Shown here: positions 54,766 to 64,000 of the stretch, piece after piece
Numbering within the stretch: position 1 is the first letter of the stretch
Layout of the letters: each line of letters starts with the position of its first letter
Assembly: GCA_030386875.1 (NCBI GenBank)
Contig: CM059568.1
Span: 31,118,120-31,182,119, forward strand
DNA: 64,000 nt
From: Morinoia aosen
Taxonomy: Eukaryota > Arthropoda > Malacostraca > Amphipoda > Talitridae
Direction: 5' to 3'
Program-made: the position numbers and the translations under genes
The notes under the pieces: model-generated
The model's database searches: none
Seen by the model: the letters and a program-made list of their open reading frames with translations, nothing else
What the model was told of the DNA's origin: nothing

Positions 54766-55017
54766 ATTAGAATCATACCAGGTCTTAGAATAAAATATCC
54801 ACAAAGAATCTATTCACTCTATAAAACCTTTCGGAGACTAGCTCCATCCTCAGTAAGTCATGCAGTCAAATGTTTTTCAAAGGAACAGTGAAAATTCATT
54901 GTCCATTTCACCAAATTTTACTGAATGACTGAGGATGGAGCTGGTCTCCAAAAGGTTTTATGGAGTAAATAGATTCTTTGTAGATACTTTATTCTAAGAC
55001 CTAGTACAGTTCTAATA
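54766..55017. mobile_element. Small Penelope-like foldback with hammerhead-like cores
   Basis: Arms of about 100 bp (GGTCTTAGAATAAA…) face each other around 54870-54915. Cores CTGAGGAT-GGAG…CTCC-GAAAGG lie at 54827-54853 (minus) and, with AAAAGG in place of GAAAGG, at 54929-54955 (plus). Confidence 0.45.
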
Positions 55018-55693
55018 AACATGATTTCAATATTAACGGCATTCTTTGTTTATAAGTTTCTAAAGACAACTCGATTAAAGAAAAATAACTTTCCTGATAT
55101 TTACATCCGTGTTTTTTTTAGTCATGATTTTTGTAAATGTTGAAAAAAAAACAATTTTTTGGTCCCATAAAATATAATAGCCATGTTTTTTTAGTCAAGA
55201 TTTTTCGGTTAAAAAACAATGTTTTAAAAAATACAGCTATGGATTTTTAAGGTCACATAAATATATTATTATCCATGTTTTTTATTCATAATTTTTGTAT
55301 AAACATGTTTTTTTTTGAACAGCATGGTTTTTTAGTCACATCCCTATCAAAGACCATAAGTAAAGATATGTTATTATGACACACCATTTTGGGACTTGAA
55401 GGTCATTCACATGTATTGTAAAACAAATGAAATATCAAAGCATGAAACCTCAGAAAATGAAAAATTGCATAAAACCATGGAAAACCACCAATCAAGATGT
55501 ATGTTGTTTTATTTTATAATCTGACATGAAAACACATAATGTAATGTGGTTCTTTTTCTTGCCGAGTTATTTTAAGACAAAATATTTAAAAAAAACCAAA
55601 ATATGCACGTTTTTTTTGGCCACGGTTTTTTTTGTAAAAAAAACGTGTTTTTTTTAAAAAAAACGGCATGGTTTTTTTTGAGTCGCATCTCTA

Positions 55694-56053
55694 TGTAGGG
55701 GTGAGAGTGGTTGTCTGTGTAGGGGTGAGAGTGGTTGTCTGTGTAGGGGTGAGAGTGGTTGTCTGTGTAGGGGTGAGAGGGGTTGTCTGTGTAGGGGGTG
55801 AGAGTGGTTGTCTGTGTAGGGGGTGAGAGTGGTTGTCTGTGTAGGGGGTGAGAGTGGTTGTCTGTGTAGGGGGTGAGAGTGGTTGTCTGTGTAGAGGGTG
55901 AGAGTGGTTGTCTTTGTAGAGGGTGAGAGTGGTTGTCTTTGTAGAGGGTGAGAGTGGTTGTCTGTGTAGGGGGTGAGAGTGGTTGTCTGTGTAGGGGGTG
56001 AGAGTGGTTGTCTGTGTAGGGGGTGAGAGTGGTTGTCTGTGTAGGGGGTGAGT
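55694..56053 (+). repeat. 24-bp minisatellite, right part
   Basis: About 15 units of the same GGGTGAGAGTGGTTGTCTGTGTA repeat, many with an extra G. It was one array with 50575-50996 before the hAT-like insertion. Confidence 0.85.
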
Positions 56054-56345
56054 GGCAGACCACCTGCGAGTGGCCACTTCCCCAATAAATCAACTGCAAG
56101 TAACCCTGATTGCAGTAAAATGTATGGCTGTATGTGTCTGGATTACGTCACCGCAAATATTTTCTTCTTCAACTTAATAAATAATGTAAATCTCTCAATT
56201 TTAGGTTAAATTTTGATCATTTTGCTCGCCAGGGTAGAGAGTGCATTGAGCTATTAAATTTAATTTTTTTCTCATGATCACACTTGGGACTGGAGAAATA
56301 TGGCTGTGATGTGTACTGAAGTTGTAGGCCCTGCCGTGTTACCAG

Positions 56346-56525
56346 CTGGTGACCTCCCACTGCCATCTGCCTCTGCACACGGCCCTGTCTGACGCGCTGC
56401 AGCTCGTGCCACCCCTCTTGCCTGCCTCTCCCCTCCTGCACCGCACCTCCCTCCTCTGCAAGAAGTGCTTCCGCCAGCTCGAGGAGCACGACGCTCTGCA
56501 TAGCCAGCTGTCTCTCCTGAGGAAG
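56346..56525 (+). CDS. Host gene exon: second half of ZAD-like zinc finger
   Basis: Sixty codons, phase 0 at both ends (acceptor TTACCAG, donor AAG|GTGGGC). LHTALSDALQLVPP is followed by LLHRTSLLCKKCFRQLEEHD and LHSQLSLLRK. LCKKCFRQLEE closely resembles the second CX2C and the final helix of ZAD domains. Together with the previous exon the ligand pairs are about 60 residues apart, within the usual ZAD range. GC content is sharply higher than in the introns. Confidence 0.75.
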
Positions 56526-56892
56526 GTGGGCAGGAAACGTCCAATTTTCTTGTTAACTTTTTAAGCAATGAGAAAATAATGTATCTTGTTACTGTTGATA
56601 TTTGCTAAGTTTGAGTGGGTGGGTAGAGGACTTACAGTGAGAAATACACACTTTCTGTTCAGTCATATCCATGCAACTTAGAGTTGAACACCTATTTTCT
56701 ACTTCTTTACTACTTACCCATTCTTCTTTGTTGTAGGCTTCAACTCGGTTTGAGACTTGAACGTCACTGACGTTTTGCAGCCAATCCTCTCACGGTTCAG
56801 TAGTGTGTTTGAAGGCAGTCCATAGCAGTGAGTGGCGTTATTAGTCATGTTCCACTCTCAGAATACCGTATTGTTAGCATCACTAGCTTAGT

Positions 56893-57527
56893 AAAGGGCC
56901 GTTTACATTGAAAGACAGTTTGGCCGTGAGACGCCACACGTGTATACGAGGCTCACCACTGAGGCTGAAATTTGTGTGTGCATACAAAGCTCCCTATTCG
57001 CTCTGATCGAATTCGTGAGGTGCGACACACGTGAGCCTTGCAAGTTTGCAACTCTTTCGCGGGTCAGTGTGCAGTTAGCAGTCATGAGGTGAGGTGTAGC
57101 CCATTGCTCATCCTTATGGCTGACTCAACACTGCCGCGAGAAGCTACGTTGCATTTCATTGAAATTTACAAAGTCCATGAATGGCTTTGGCAGACTAAAA
57201 GCAGCAAATATAAGGATCGTAATAAGAAGTAGGCTGCTTTCAGCTATATTTTAATGAAAATGAACGAATGTATTCGCATTTTACTCATGCAAACAAAGAA
57301 AAAATTGCATAGCCTACGATGCAGCAACAATATTCAGACAAGCTCATCGACAGCGGTCCATCACTGATAGCGGTTGTCCACACACTGGCTGGTTTTGAGC
57401 AACGCGCGCCATGGTGCGCGCTCAATGTTGAGCCACTTGCTGAAACGCTCATGGCTCTTGTGAGGTGCCACATGAGGCGTATACACGTGAGTCTGCGACA
57501 AAATGTCTTCCCGTATAAACAGGGCTT
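56893..57527. mobile_element. PIF/Harbinger-like deletion derivative
   Basis: AAGGGCCGTTTACAT at the left mirrors TATAAACAGGGCTT at the right, with imperfect pairing for about 65 bases (CACACGTGTATACGAGGC against GAGGCGTATACACGTGA). The duplication is not clear (TAA or TTA). The interior holds a MADF-domain fragment, the kind of accessory protein carried by PIF/Harbinger elements, and no transposase. Confidence 0.5.
57116..57232 (+). pseudogene. MADF-domain fragment
   Basis: The ATG at 57116 opens MADSTLPREATLHFIEIYKV, then HEWLWQTKSSKYKDRNKK and a TAG; the same frame continues AAFSYILMKMNE. This fits the start of a MADF (Myb/SANT-like) DNA-binding domain: F-I-x-x-Y at the start, then the Trp-Lys helix and YKDRNKK. 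Truncated after the second helix. Confidence 0.6.
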
Positions 57528-57601
57528 TATGCTGTGTTCGTCAGTTGCATCTCGACAGTGAACACGTTTCACCATGTCAGCTTAGTATTTGGATCGTGCA
57601 G

Positions 57602-57830
57602 GAGATGAACGCCAAATTCACCAGCCATCGTGGGCTCAAGAGCTCAGATTGCCCACCTGGGGTTGGTAAAGGGCCACCCAATGGCCTCAAAGCTTCTGCT
57701 GAAGTTGCTTCATCACCACAATACGCGGCTCCTGTGCTCAAGCCAAAGCAGGAGATGAGGATAAAGGAAGAAGAAGACTCCGAACTTGTTAATGGAGATA
57801 CCGAGTTCAAACTTTACATGCCTCGCAAAG
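57602..57830 (+). CDS. Host gene exon: linker after the ZAD-like domain
   Basis: The acceptor CGTGCAG opens in phase 0 and the donor AAAG|GTGGGT leaves phase 1. It extends the ZAD helix (EMNAKFTSHRG), then a Pro/Ala/Ser linker and LKPKQEMRIKEEEDSEL. The IKEE tetrapeptide fits the SUMO consensus ψKxE. The exon ends LYMPRK. No enzymatic domain. Confidence 0.75.
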
Positions 57831-59325
57831 GTGGGTTACTGATTTTCATTTGCCTTGATGTTAACTAACGTAGATAGCATATTTTATGTTCGTTTTTAAG
57901 GAAGTTTTGTTAGCCACGCGTCTCTAGCAACCTGCGAAGTATGCCAGCATAGAAAGCTCCTCTTTGAGCGCACAGGAAGTCATGAGTTCGCGACCGTCAA
58001 TAGCCTGAGATCCCCTTCTGAAATGTGAGCTGATGCTGCCTTTGTAAGTTTATCTCTCTGTGTCACATTGTAATCATCAGATGATCATTTCCTGAAAGAT
58101 TTTTGTTTCATATTCTCGGATTTGTTGTTTTGCAGTCCAAGGTTTCCAGCCCGAGCGTTGATTGCCAGATTTCTGGGTGCACGTTTTGGAGATGCAGGAG
58201 GAGAAGGGAATGTGGGAGCAATGTTGGGACATGGCAGAGGTGGTTCATCTGTTTTGTAAGGCGAAATTCCCTGAATTGGCGCCCAGTGATTGATTTTTAG
58301 TCATAGCCTTGTCATGACGTGATTGGTTATAATTGCTTGCATACGAACCAACGAATAATTTCAGCATGTCTTAATATGGCAAAGCATGATGTTGTACCTT
58401 ATTTGACCCTGTGGAGTCACTGTATTTGTTCCGCTTCTGTTAAATTTGTTTTTTCGAGCCCAAATTCTAACTTCTACAGTTTGACCACTATATAAATCGT
58501 TGTGAGCTCAGTGGAAAGATCTTTTTTATGTTAAAGACCATTTTTTGTTTATTATTCTTTTCCACTTTGAGGCTATTCTAAAAAAATTTAGGTATATTTG
58601 GTTTGTTTCCTGTTTGGAAATTTTCATATTTTCTAGAAAAAAACTGTTGACAGGAAACTTTGAATCCCAATATTTATGCATTGAATGACCATATAATTGC
58701 GTTTCTAGAACAATCCCTGAGTTATTTTATATTTCCATCCTTAATTAATACCAGAAAACCTTTTTATATGAATATTTTGTTTCCTGTGGCATGTATCAGA
58801 GAATGTGTTCAAGCAAAAAAAAAGTTCATATGTTCCATGTATCAGAACAATGAGTCCTTTGAAATTTTTTTTTTAAATGGAAACTATCCCATTAAGGTGC
58901 AACGTGCCACTCGTAAAGATAGAATATTTCATCTTCATATTCAGGTAAATACTATATCTTCAAATTTTTATTTTTCATTTCTCTTCTGTTGTATAGGTGA
59001 TGAGCATACTTCTATGTGGCGTGATTTGTTTCCATAGACAAAAAAAGAGCATTTTGACAGAATTGCCAAAAGATGGGTCACAACTTGCTTACTCCCCTGA
59101 TTATTAAACTGCACAGTTAGCATTAATATGATTTATTCATTTGCACCTGGTAAATTTACCCATTAGATGCACCAGAGGATTCCCACACAATTCATCCATG
59201 TGTGCCGCAGCAAATCAGCTTGGGGGAACAAGGTGCCACGTAGGGACTGTCTTTCTCCTAGGGAGTTAATTAAGCCATCGTACTGACGAGCTCAGCAATG
59301 ATGTTTTGTTGCCCGTGTGCTGCAG
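57831..59325 (+). other. Host gene introns around the 90-base exon
   Basis: AT-rich apart from the exon at 58150-58239. No mobile element recognised. Confidence 0.45.
58150..58239 (+). CDS. Host gene exon: 30-residue Gly/Arg/Ala cassette
   Basis: A 90-base exon, phase 1 on both sides, from acceptor GTTTCCAG to donor AGAG|GTGGTT. It reads ARALIARFLGARFGDAGGEG then NVGAMLGHGR and leads smoothly into the RG-rich exon. A stronger acceptor TTTTGCAG lies 14 bases upstream, but using it would bring an in-frame TGA, so this exon may be alternatively spliced or skipped; skipping keeps frame. Confidence 0.45.
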
Positions 59326-59522
59326 ACGGGAGGCGCGGCAGAGGGCGAGGGCGGGGCCGGGGACGAGGCAAGGGCGGTAGGGGAGGGCGAGGTCGCGCAC
59401 CTCCTTTCAAGGTGCGCGTCAAGGATGAACCTGAAGTCCACTTCGAGGGCTGGCGAGAAGACGACCACCAGCTCGAGAGGGTAGAGATGACCATCAACTC
59501 TTCTGCTTCTGTACCGCCGATG
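59326..59522 (+). CDS. Host gene exon: RG-rich stretch and acidic segment
   Basis: Opens in phase 1 after CTGCAG and ends in phase 0 at ATG|GTGAGG. It encodes DGRRGRGRGRGRGRGKGG and more RG dipeptides, typical of RNA- or DNA-binding RGG regions and a substrate for arginine methylation. Then VRVKDEPEVHFEGW follows; VKDEP fits both a SUMO site and the synergy-control motif of transcription factors. The end is acidic and polar (EDDHQLERVEMTI). Confidence 0.75.
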
Positions 59523-60365
59523 GTGAGGCTCGCTAGTCAGAAATTGCCTTGTTAGGATAGAACTCTCTATGGCGATTGTATCCAACAAAATTATATCTTG
59601 ATCTTATAAATTTATGTATTGCCCTGCGCCGACAAAAATGTATATTACCCAAAGTTAAAACTTTGAGTTTCAAATTAAATGTGCCTGGAAGTACTGAACT
59701 TCTGTTTGACATTGCCACTGCTAAGAAAATTTGGGCTGTGTTCTTTCAACGTGCGCGATTCATTGCGGCGAGTTCATCAACTCGCTCAGAGTTCGTGAAA
59801 ATAATTAGGTAGTGTTGTGGCCACTCTTCTTATGACACAAATCAGTTCCACAAAGTGGTACACTTCAACGACGTTGAGAGCAGTTTGTGGAAATGTGCAT
59901 ATAACATGTGGGCACTCTTGTACTGAACGCCTGAATGTAGGACCCTAGTGCTTTCAGCATATCATAGTTCAAATTGTAATATAATGTAAGGTCAACGATA
60001 TTTGTTATCTTAATCTGTCTTCTTTACTAGTATGATAGTAGTATTTGTTAATATTTAGCTAGTGAAATGAAAAATGTTGCACTCTAGAGCATGAAATGCT
60101 TGTACAAACTTGAACGCCTAGTCAAATTCACATGAAGAAATTCACATGAAGTTGGGTTCTGTTTACATTAACGTAACTTCATTAATTCTGTAGCGGCAAT
60201 TGTACTTCTTTGATTCTGTATGGGCAATTTTAATTCACAAGAAGCTGTATATGGACAATTTCAGTTGTGTGAATTCCATAGTATCATTTACTTGAAGATG
60301 AAGTTTATATTAGAGATTCATGTTCAGCTAAGAACGCCTCCTCTATAGCGTTCATTTATCATAGC
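59523..60365 (+). other. Host gene intron, left of hAT-like copy 2
   Basis: AT-rich and non-coding; nothing recognised. Confidence 0.5.
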
Positions 60366-61607
60366 TAGAGATGCAACTAAAAAAAACCGTGCTGTTTTTT
60401 AAAAAAAACGTTTTTTTTTACAAAAAACCATGGCTAAAAAAACGTGAATATTTTTTTTTTTAATATTTTGTTTGAAAATAACTCAAGGAAAATAACCAGT
60501 TTACATTTTATTTGTTTTCATGTTAGATTATAAGATAAAACAGCATACTTCTTAATTCATGGTTTTCTATGGTTGTATTGAATTTTTTATTTTTCTGTGG
60601 TTTCATGTTTTGATATTTCATTTATTTTACAAAGCATGTGAATCACTTTCAACTTCCCAAATAGTGTGTTGTAATAATATATCTTCACTTATGGTCATTG
60701 ATAGAGATGTGACAAAAAAACCATGCTGTTTTTTAAAAAAAACAAATTATATTTACAAAAAACATGGCTAAAAATATGGATATTAATATATTTGTGTGAC
60801 AAAAAAACCAATGCTGTTTTTTTTTACAGAAAAATCATGACTTAAAAAACATGGATAATATATTTGATGGGACCAAAAAACCATGCTGTTTTTTTAAAAC
60901 ATGTTTTTCTACTAAAATTTATGACTGAAAACACATGGGTTATGACTGAAAACACATGGGTACTATTTTATGTGACAAAAAAACATGCTTGTTTTTCCAA
61001 AAAACATCATTTTTTACTTGAAATCATGACTAAAAAATGTGGAGAATAATTTATTTTATGTGATCAAAAAACCAAATGCTGCTTTTTTGAAAAAACATTG
61101 TTTTTTTTACAGAAAAATCATAACCAAAAATCTTGGATGTCAATATATTTTATTTGACCAAATATAACCATGCTGTTTTTTTAAACATCTTTTTTTACAG
61201 AAAAATAATGATTAAAAATGTGTATATTAATGTATTTCATGTGATCAAAAACTATGCTTTTTGTAGAAAAATGTTTTTTACAAAAAAATGACAAAAAATG
61301 TTTTTTTGTAAAAAAAAAATATTTTTTTCAAAAATAGCATGGTTTTTTTGGTTAGATAAAATATATTAATATCCATGTTTTATATTATTGATTTTTGCGT
61401 ATGATTTTTTTTATAAAAAAGCATGGTTTTTGTGGTCACATAAAATATATATATATATATATATATCCATTTTCTTCACAGAAGTCATTACCAAAAAATC
61501 AATGTTAATGACTTTTTGTAAAAAAACGTTTGAAAAAAGATGATTTTTTGGTCAAATAAACTATATTAATATCCGAATTTTTGAGACATGCTTTTTTGTA
61601 AAAAAAT

Positions 61608-62336
61608 GGTTAATATGCAGTTTAATGCGCTCACGGAAATTAAAAATTCCGTTTCGAGGGATCACTAAAGGAACACATTTAAAAACCTTTTACATGAATG
61701 ACATTCTGCTTGCTGATGCATTATTTTTGAGTTATTTAACTTCAAAATTTTTGTCTTCCATAGCAGTTCCAGTCAGTTGCCCACTTGAGCTGGAGCTGTT
61801 AAAGTACGTTTGGGTACTTGTAATTTATTATTAGCCAACCCTGCGGAGCCTGAACCCACTTCTAGAATGTTTTAGTTAAAAACACAATAAACGTTATCAC
61901 CCAAAAATACTAGTGGGGCTGAGGAAGTGAATACTTGAATCTACAGTATTCACTCCTACGCTTTTGCTAATGTTCTACGGTGGCCGCCATATTGAAACTG
62001 ATGTCAACTGCATAGCGATTTTAGTATTCACTACCCCAGTCCCGCTAATATTTTTGGGGTGATAACCTGTTTTGTGCTGTTAACTAAAACATCCTAGAAG
62101 TGGGTTCAGGCTCCGCGGGGTTGGCCAATAATAAATTACACAGTACCCAAGCGTACTCTTCCAGCTCAAGCGTGCAACGCAACTGCTATGGAAGACGAAA
62201 GTTCAAAACTTGAATAACTTGAAAATAACGCATATGCAAGCAGAATATTCTTGTAAAACGTTTTTAAATGTGTTCCTAGTGATTCTTTGGTGCGGAATTT
62301 TTAATTTCCGTGAGCGCATTAAACTGCTTATTGACT
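61608..62336. mobile_element. GGTCAA-family foldback MITE inside hAT-like copy 2
   Basis: Begins GGTTAATATGCAGTTTAATG and ends CATTAAACTGCTTATTGACT, with A-rich flanks that agree at seven of eight positions if the end is taken at 62335. The arms share GGAACACATTTAAAAAC and TGACATTCTGCT with 40768-42162. The interior has the GGAGCCTGAACCCACTTCTAG block also seen at 40350. Confidence 0.7.
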
Positions 62337-62599
62337 AAAAAATGCGAAAAAATCAGCATGGTTTTATGGTCACATAAAATATAATATCCATGTTGTTTTA
62401 CAAATGATTATTTTTAAAACATGATTTTTTAAAAAATCATGATTTTTTATTTTTAATGTTTTGGTCACATAAAATATATTAATATCCAGTCTCTTAGTGA
62501 TGATTTTTAGTAAAAAAAACATGTTTGTCAGAAAAAAACAGCATGGTTTTTTTTCACATAAAATATATTAATATCAATGTTCTTCTTTAGTTATAATTT

Positions 62600-62990
62600 T
62601 TTGTAATAAAGACATCAAAAGGGAACCACACAGTAAAAGTGGTGGCAGATAACCCACAATTACCAAGAGGAGTCTTAAGAGGAACAGCAGGAGCCACAGA
62701 ACTTATATAGATGGAGTCAAAATTCAGAGCTCACTATCTCTACTATGTCTGATCTTTTGGTCACAAAAGTAAAATCATAGTAGAGATAGTAAGCTCTGAA
62801 TTTTGACTTCATCAATATAAGTTCTGTGTCTCCTGCTGTTCCTCTAAGACTCTACTCTTCTAGGTAATTGTGGGTTTTTGACTTCATCAATATAAGTTCT
62901 GTGTCTCCTGCTGTTCCTCTTAGACTTCTCCAGGTAATTGTGGGTTATCTGCCACACTTTTACAGTACGGTTTCCTTTTGATATTTTCAT
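62600..62990. repeat. Foldback inside hAT-like copy 2
   Basis: Uninterrupted counterpart of 51170-52420, with arms around AGTGGTGGCAGATAACCCAC. The right arm has an internal duplication of about 60 bp (TTTTTGACTTCATCAATATA… at about 62875). Confidence 0.7.
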
Positions 62991-63329
62991 TACAAAAAAT
63001 CATGACTAAAGAACATGCATGTTAATGTATTTTATGTGACCAAAAATAAACAGACATATACTTAACAAAATTTGGGTGTATGCAAAAAAAGACAAAAAAA
63101 AACAAAAAAACACATAAAAAACGTTTTTTTTTTGCAAAAAAAAACTCCATCAAATAAGACCGTTTTTTTTTGCATCACTAATCATAGCGCACATTAAAAT
63201 ATTTGTCATAGCTAAAGGCTTCAAACGAACACCTGTTTTGGAGTAATAAAAAGGAGTAGAATATGTGGCTGATACACACACTGTAGTTCATCAGTCCTCA
63301 GTGTAATGACTTTTGAGTGTCTTGTGCAG

Positions 63330-63405
63330 GTGGAGGTAACGGGCGTCGAAGGCCCTCAGTCTTCCTTATCCAGCGACGGACATAACTTCTTTGCCAGCTG
63401 CAGCG
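63330..63405 (+). CDS. Host gene exon: last one seen in the window
   Basis: Acceptor CTTGTGCAG, phase 0; donor CAGCG|GTCAGT leaves phase 1. It encodes VEVTGVEGPQSSLSSDGHNF and a few more residues. GC-rich compared with its surroundings. Short, so less certain; the remaining exons would be right of 64000. Confidence 0.55.
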
Positions 63406-64000
63406 GTCAGTGCCCTCGATAACTTCTCGATTCTATTCTTGGTTTTACTTGATGTGCTGAATTGCACCAACAGTTTTGTAATTCTTATGGGACAAAAGCA
63501 GAGTTGACAGTTGTTGTTCAATGAAGTGTGGTATTCAGAGGGATGTAAACTGAAATACAGGGGGTCCTTTGTTGTTGATTGAGATCCGTTCTTACAATGA
63601 GGTGTAACTCAAGTTTTTGCATAAGTCGGAACACACCAAAATACAGCACATACGTACATAAGCACCTAAGTCACTCACCTGTACTAATGCAGTACAGTGT
63701 GTATATTAAAGTTATAATCTAGGACATAACAAGACACTTTATAACATGAAAACTCAACTAGGGCTAAAAAAACACATGGAAGACGTATGTATAAAATGCA
63801 GATCCACAATCTTCTACCCCTGATCGAAGTGAAGCTCTACAGAAAGTACAGACCAGGTATTCTGCTACTGCAAAGACAAACTAGTCCTCTCAGTTGGTTT
63901 GTAATTACGATGCAGCCATCGGAAATTGAACTGAATTTTTTATTTATTTGTGGCAGATTGCGTCGTATCCATAAAACGTCGTAGGTCGTTCCTATTTTTT
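63406..64000 (+). other. Host gene intron or downstream sequence to the window edge
   Basis: Starts with donor GTCAGT; no further exon recognised before 64000. Confidence 0.4.

Larger units (their letters stand above)
50997..55693 (+). mobile_element. Large non-autonomous hAT-like element, copy 1 (4.7 kb)
   Basis: Ends TAGTGATGCAAAA and GAGTCGCATCTCTA, flanked by TGTAGGGG (50989-50996 and 55694-55701). TAGWGATGC termini and an 8-bp duplication are typical of hAT transposons. It holds no transposase. Most of it is AT-rich units of about 90-100 bp built on CATGGTTTTTTTGGTCACAT, AATATATTAATATCCATG and TAGTCATGATTTTTT, in both orientations. It contains a foldback, a mariner, two TTAA miniatures and a Penelope-like foldback. 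Confidence 0.8.
60366..63180 (-). mobile_element. Large non-autonomous hAT-like element, copy 2 (2.8 kb), inverted
   Basis: Ends TAGAGATGCAACT and TTTGCATCACTA, flanked by ATCATAGC (60358-60365 and 63181-63188). It carries the same AT-rich units and the same foldback near the TAGTGATGC end as copy 1, in reverse orientation. It lacks the mariner, the TTAA elements and the unique core. A GGTCAA-family MITE sits inside it. Confidence 0.82.
47661..63405 (+). other. Host gene, seven coding exons seen, 3' part beyond the window
   Basis: A plus-strand spliced gene with coding exons 47664-48356, 50284-50379, 56346-56525, 57602-57830, 58150-58239, 59326-59522 and 63330-63405. All junctions are GT-AG and phases agree. 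They encode about 520 residues: an acidic/Ser-rich N-terminus, a CxxC…CxxC domain resembling ZAD, linkers with ψKxE motifs, an RG-rich stretch and an acidic segment. ZAD proteins are arthropod transcription factors that usually carry C-terminal C2H2 fingers; such fingers could lie right of the window. I do not recognise the gene. Most of its introns are transposons. Confidence 0.65.

Noticed and set aside
43682-56053. CRISPR-like arrays
   Set aside because: The repeats are contiguous minisatellites without unique spacers, in a eukaryotic genome with introns.
59298-59325. The RG-rich frame as a gene of its own, starting MMFCCPC
   Set aside because: The first codons are intron sequence before a CTGCAG acceptor; the phase joins the neighbouring exons.
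1-64000. tRNA or rRNA genes
   Set aside because: No cloverleaf with A and B boxes and no conserved rRNA segments were noticed; a dedicated scan was not possible.

Overview
This is a window of animal nuclear DNA, most likely from an arthropod with a large, transposon-rich genome. The evidence is its AT-rich sequence, one spliced gene with GT-AG introns, and the mix of elements: CR1-group non-LTR retrotransposons, BEL/Pao and Ty3/gypsy-like LTR elements, Tc1/mariner, hAT-like, piggyBac-like and PIF/Harbinger-like DNA transposons, and Penelope-like hairpins. The species cannot be fixed from the sequence. No bacterial or organellar genes, tRNA or rRNA genes were seen.

Positions 1-16085 look like a giant inverted repeat but are a nested insertion. 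A plus-strand CR1-group element (1-949 and 10877-16085) was hit in its endonuclease region by a second copy of the same family in the opposite orientation (950-10876), flanked by a 7-bp duplication CAAATAA. The inserted copy encodes, on the minus strand, a poorly recognised ORF1, an OTU-type cysteine protease domain, a TGA-CTA junction and an intact endonuclease-reverse transcriptase frame. A Tc1/mariner element with an intact DD41D transposase (4358-5846) then landed exactly on the RT stop codon. The other copy keeps the empty site.

Positions 16085-19589 hold unassigned sequence and a long gypsy-like LTR plus leader. Positions 19590-38799 are one minus-strand BEL/Pao element with 566-bp LTRs and a 4-bp ATAT duplication. 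It is blown apart by at least five insertions: a 2.4-kb unknown sequence, a related 5'-truncated CR1-group copy that itself carries a Penelope-like foldback, a 1.53-kb solo LTR, a 0.8-kb unknown piece, and a 2-kb gypsy-like LTR inside its own 5' LTR. Gag, protease, RT, RNase H and integrase are all recognisable but carry frameshifts and stops.

Positions 38800-47660 contain no recognisable genes. They hold foldback MITEs (one inserted into another of its own family, both with 8-bp duplications), a 31-bp minisatellite and diverged repeats.

From 47661 to the right edge runs a plus-strand host gene, seen as seven coding exons (about 520 residues) and continuing past the window. It has an N-terminal acidic/Ser-rich region, a CxxC...CxxC domain resembling the ZAD zinc finger split over two exons, candidate SUMO motifs and an RG-rich stretch, so it is probably a transcription or chromatin regulator. 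Its introns hold a 24-bp minisatellite interrupted by a 4.7-kb hAT-like element, an inverted 2.8-kb copy of that element, a mariner with two 3' ends, two TTAA-flanked miniatures, and a PIF/Harbinger-like remnant with a MADF-domain fragment.
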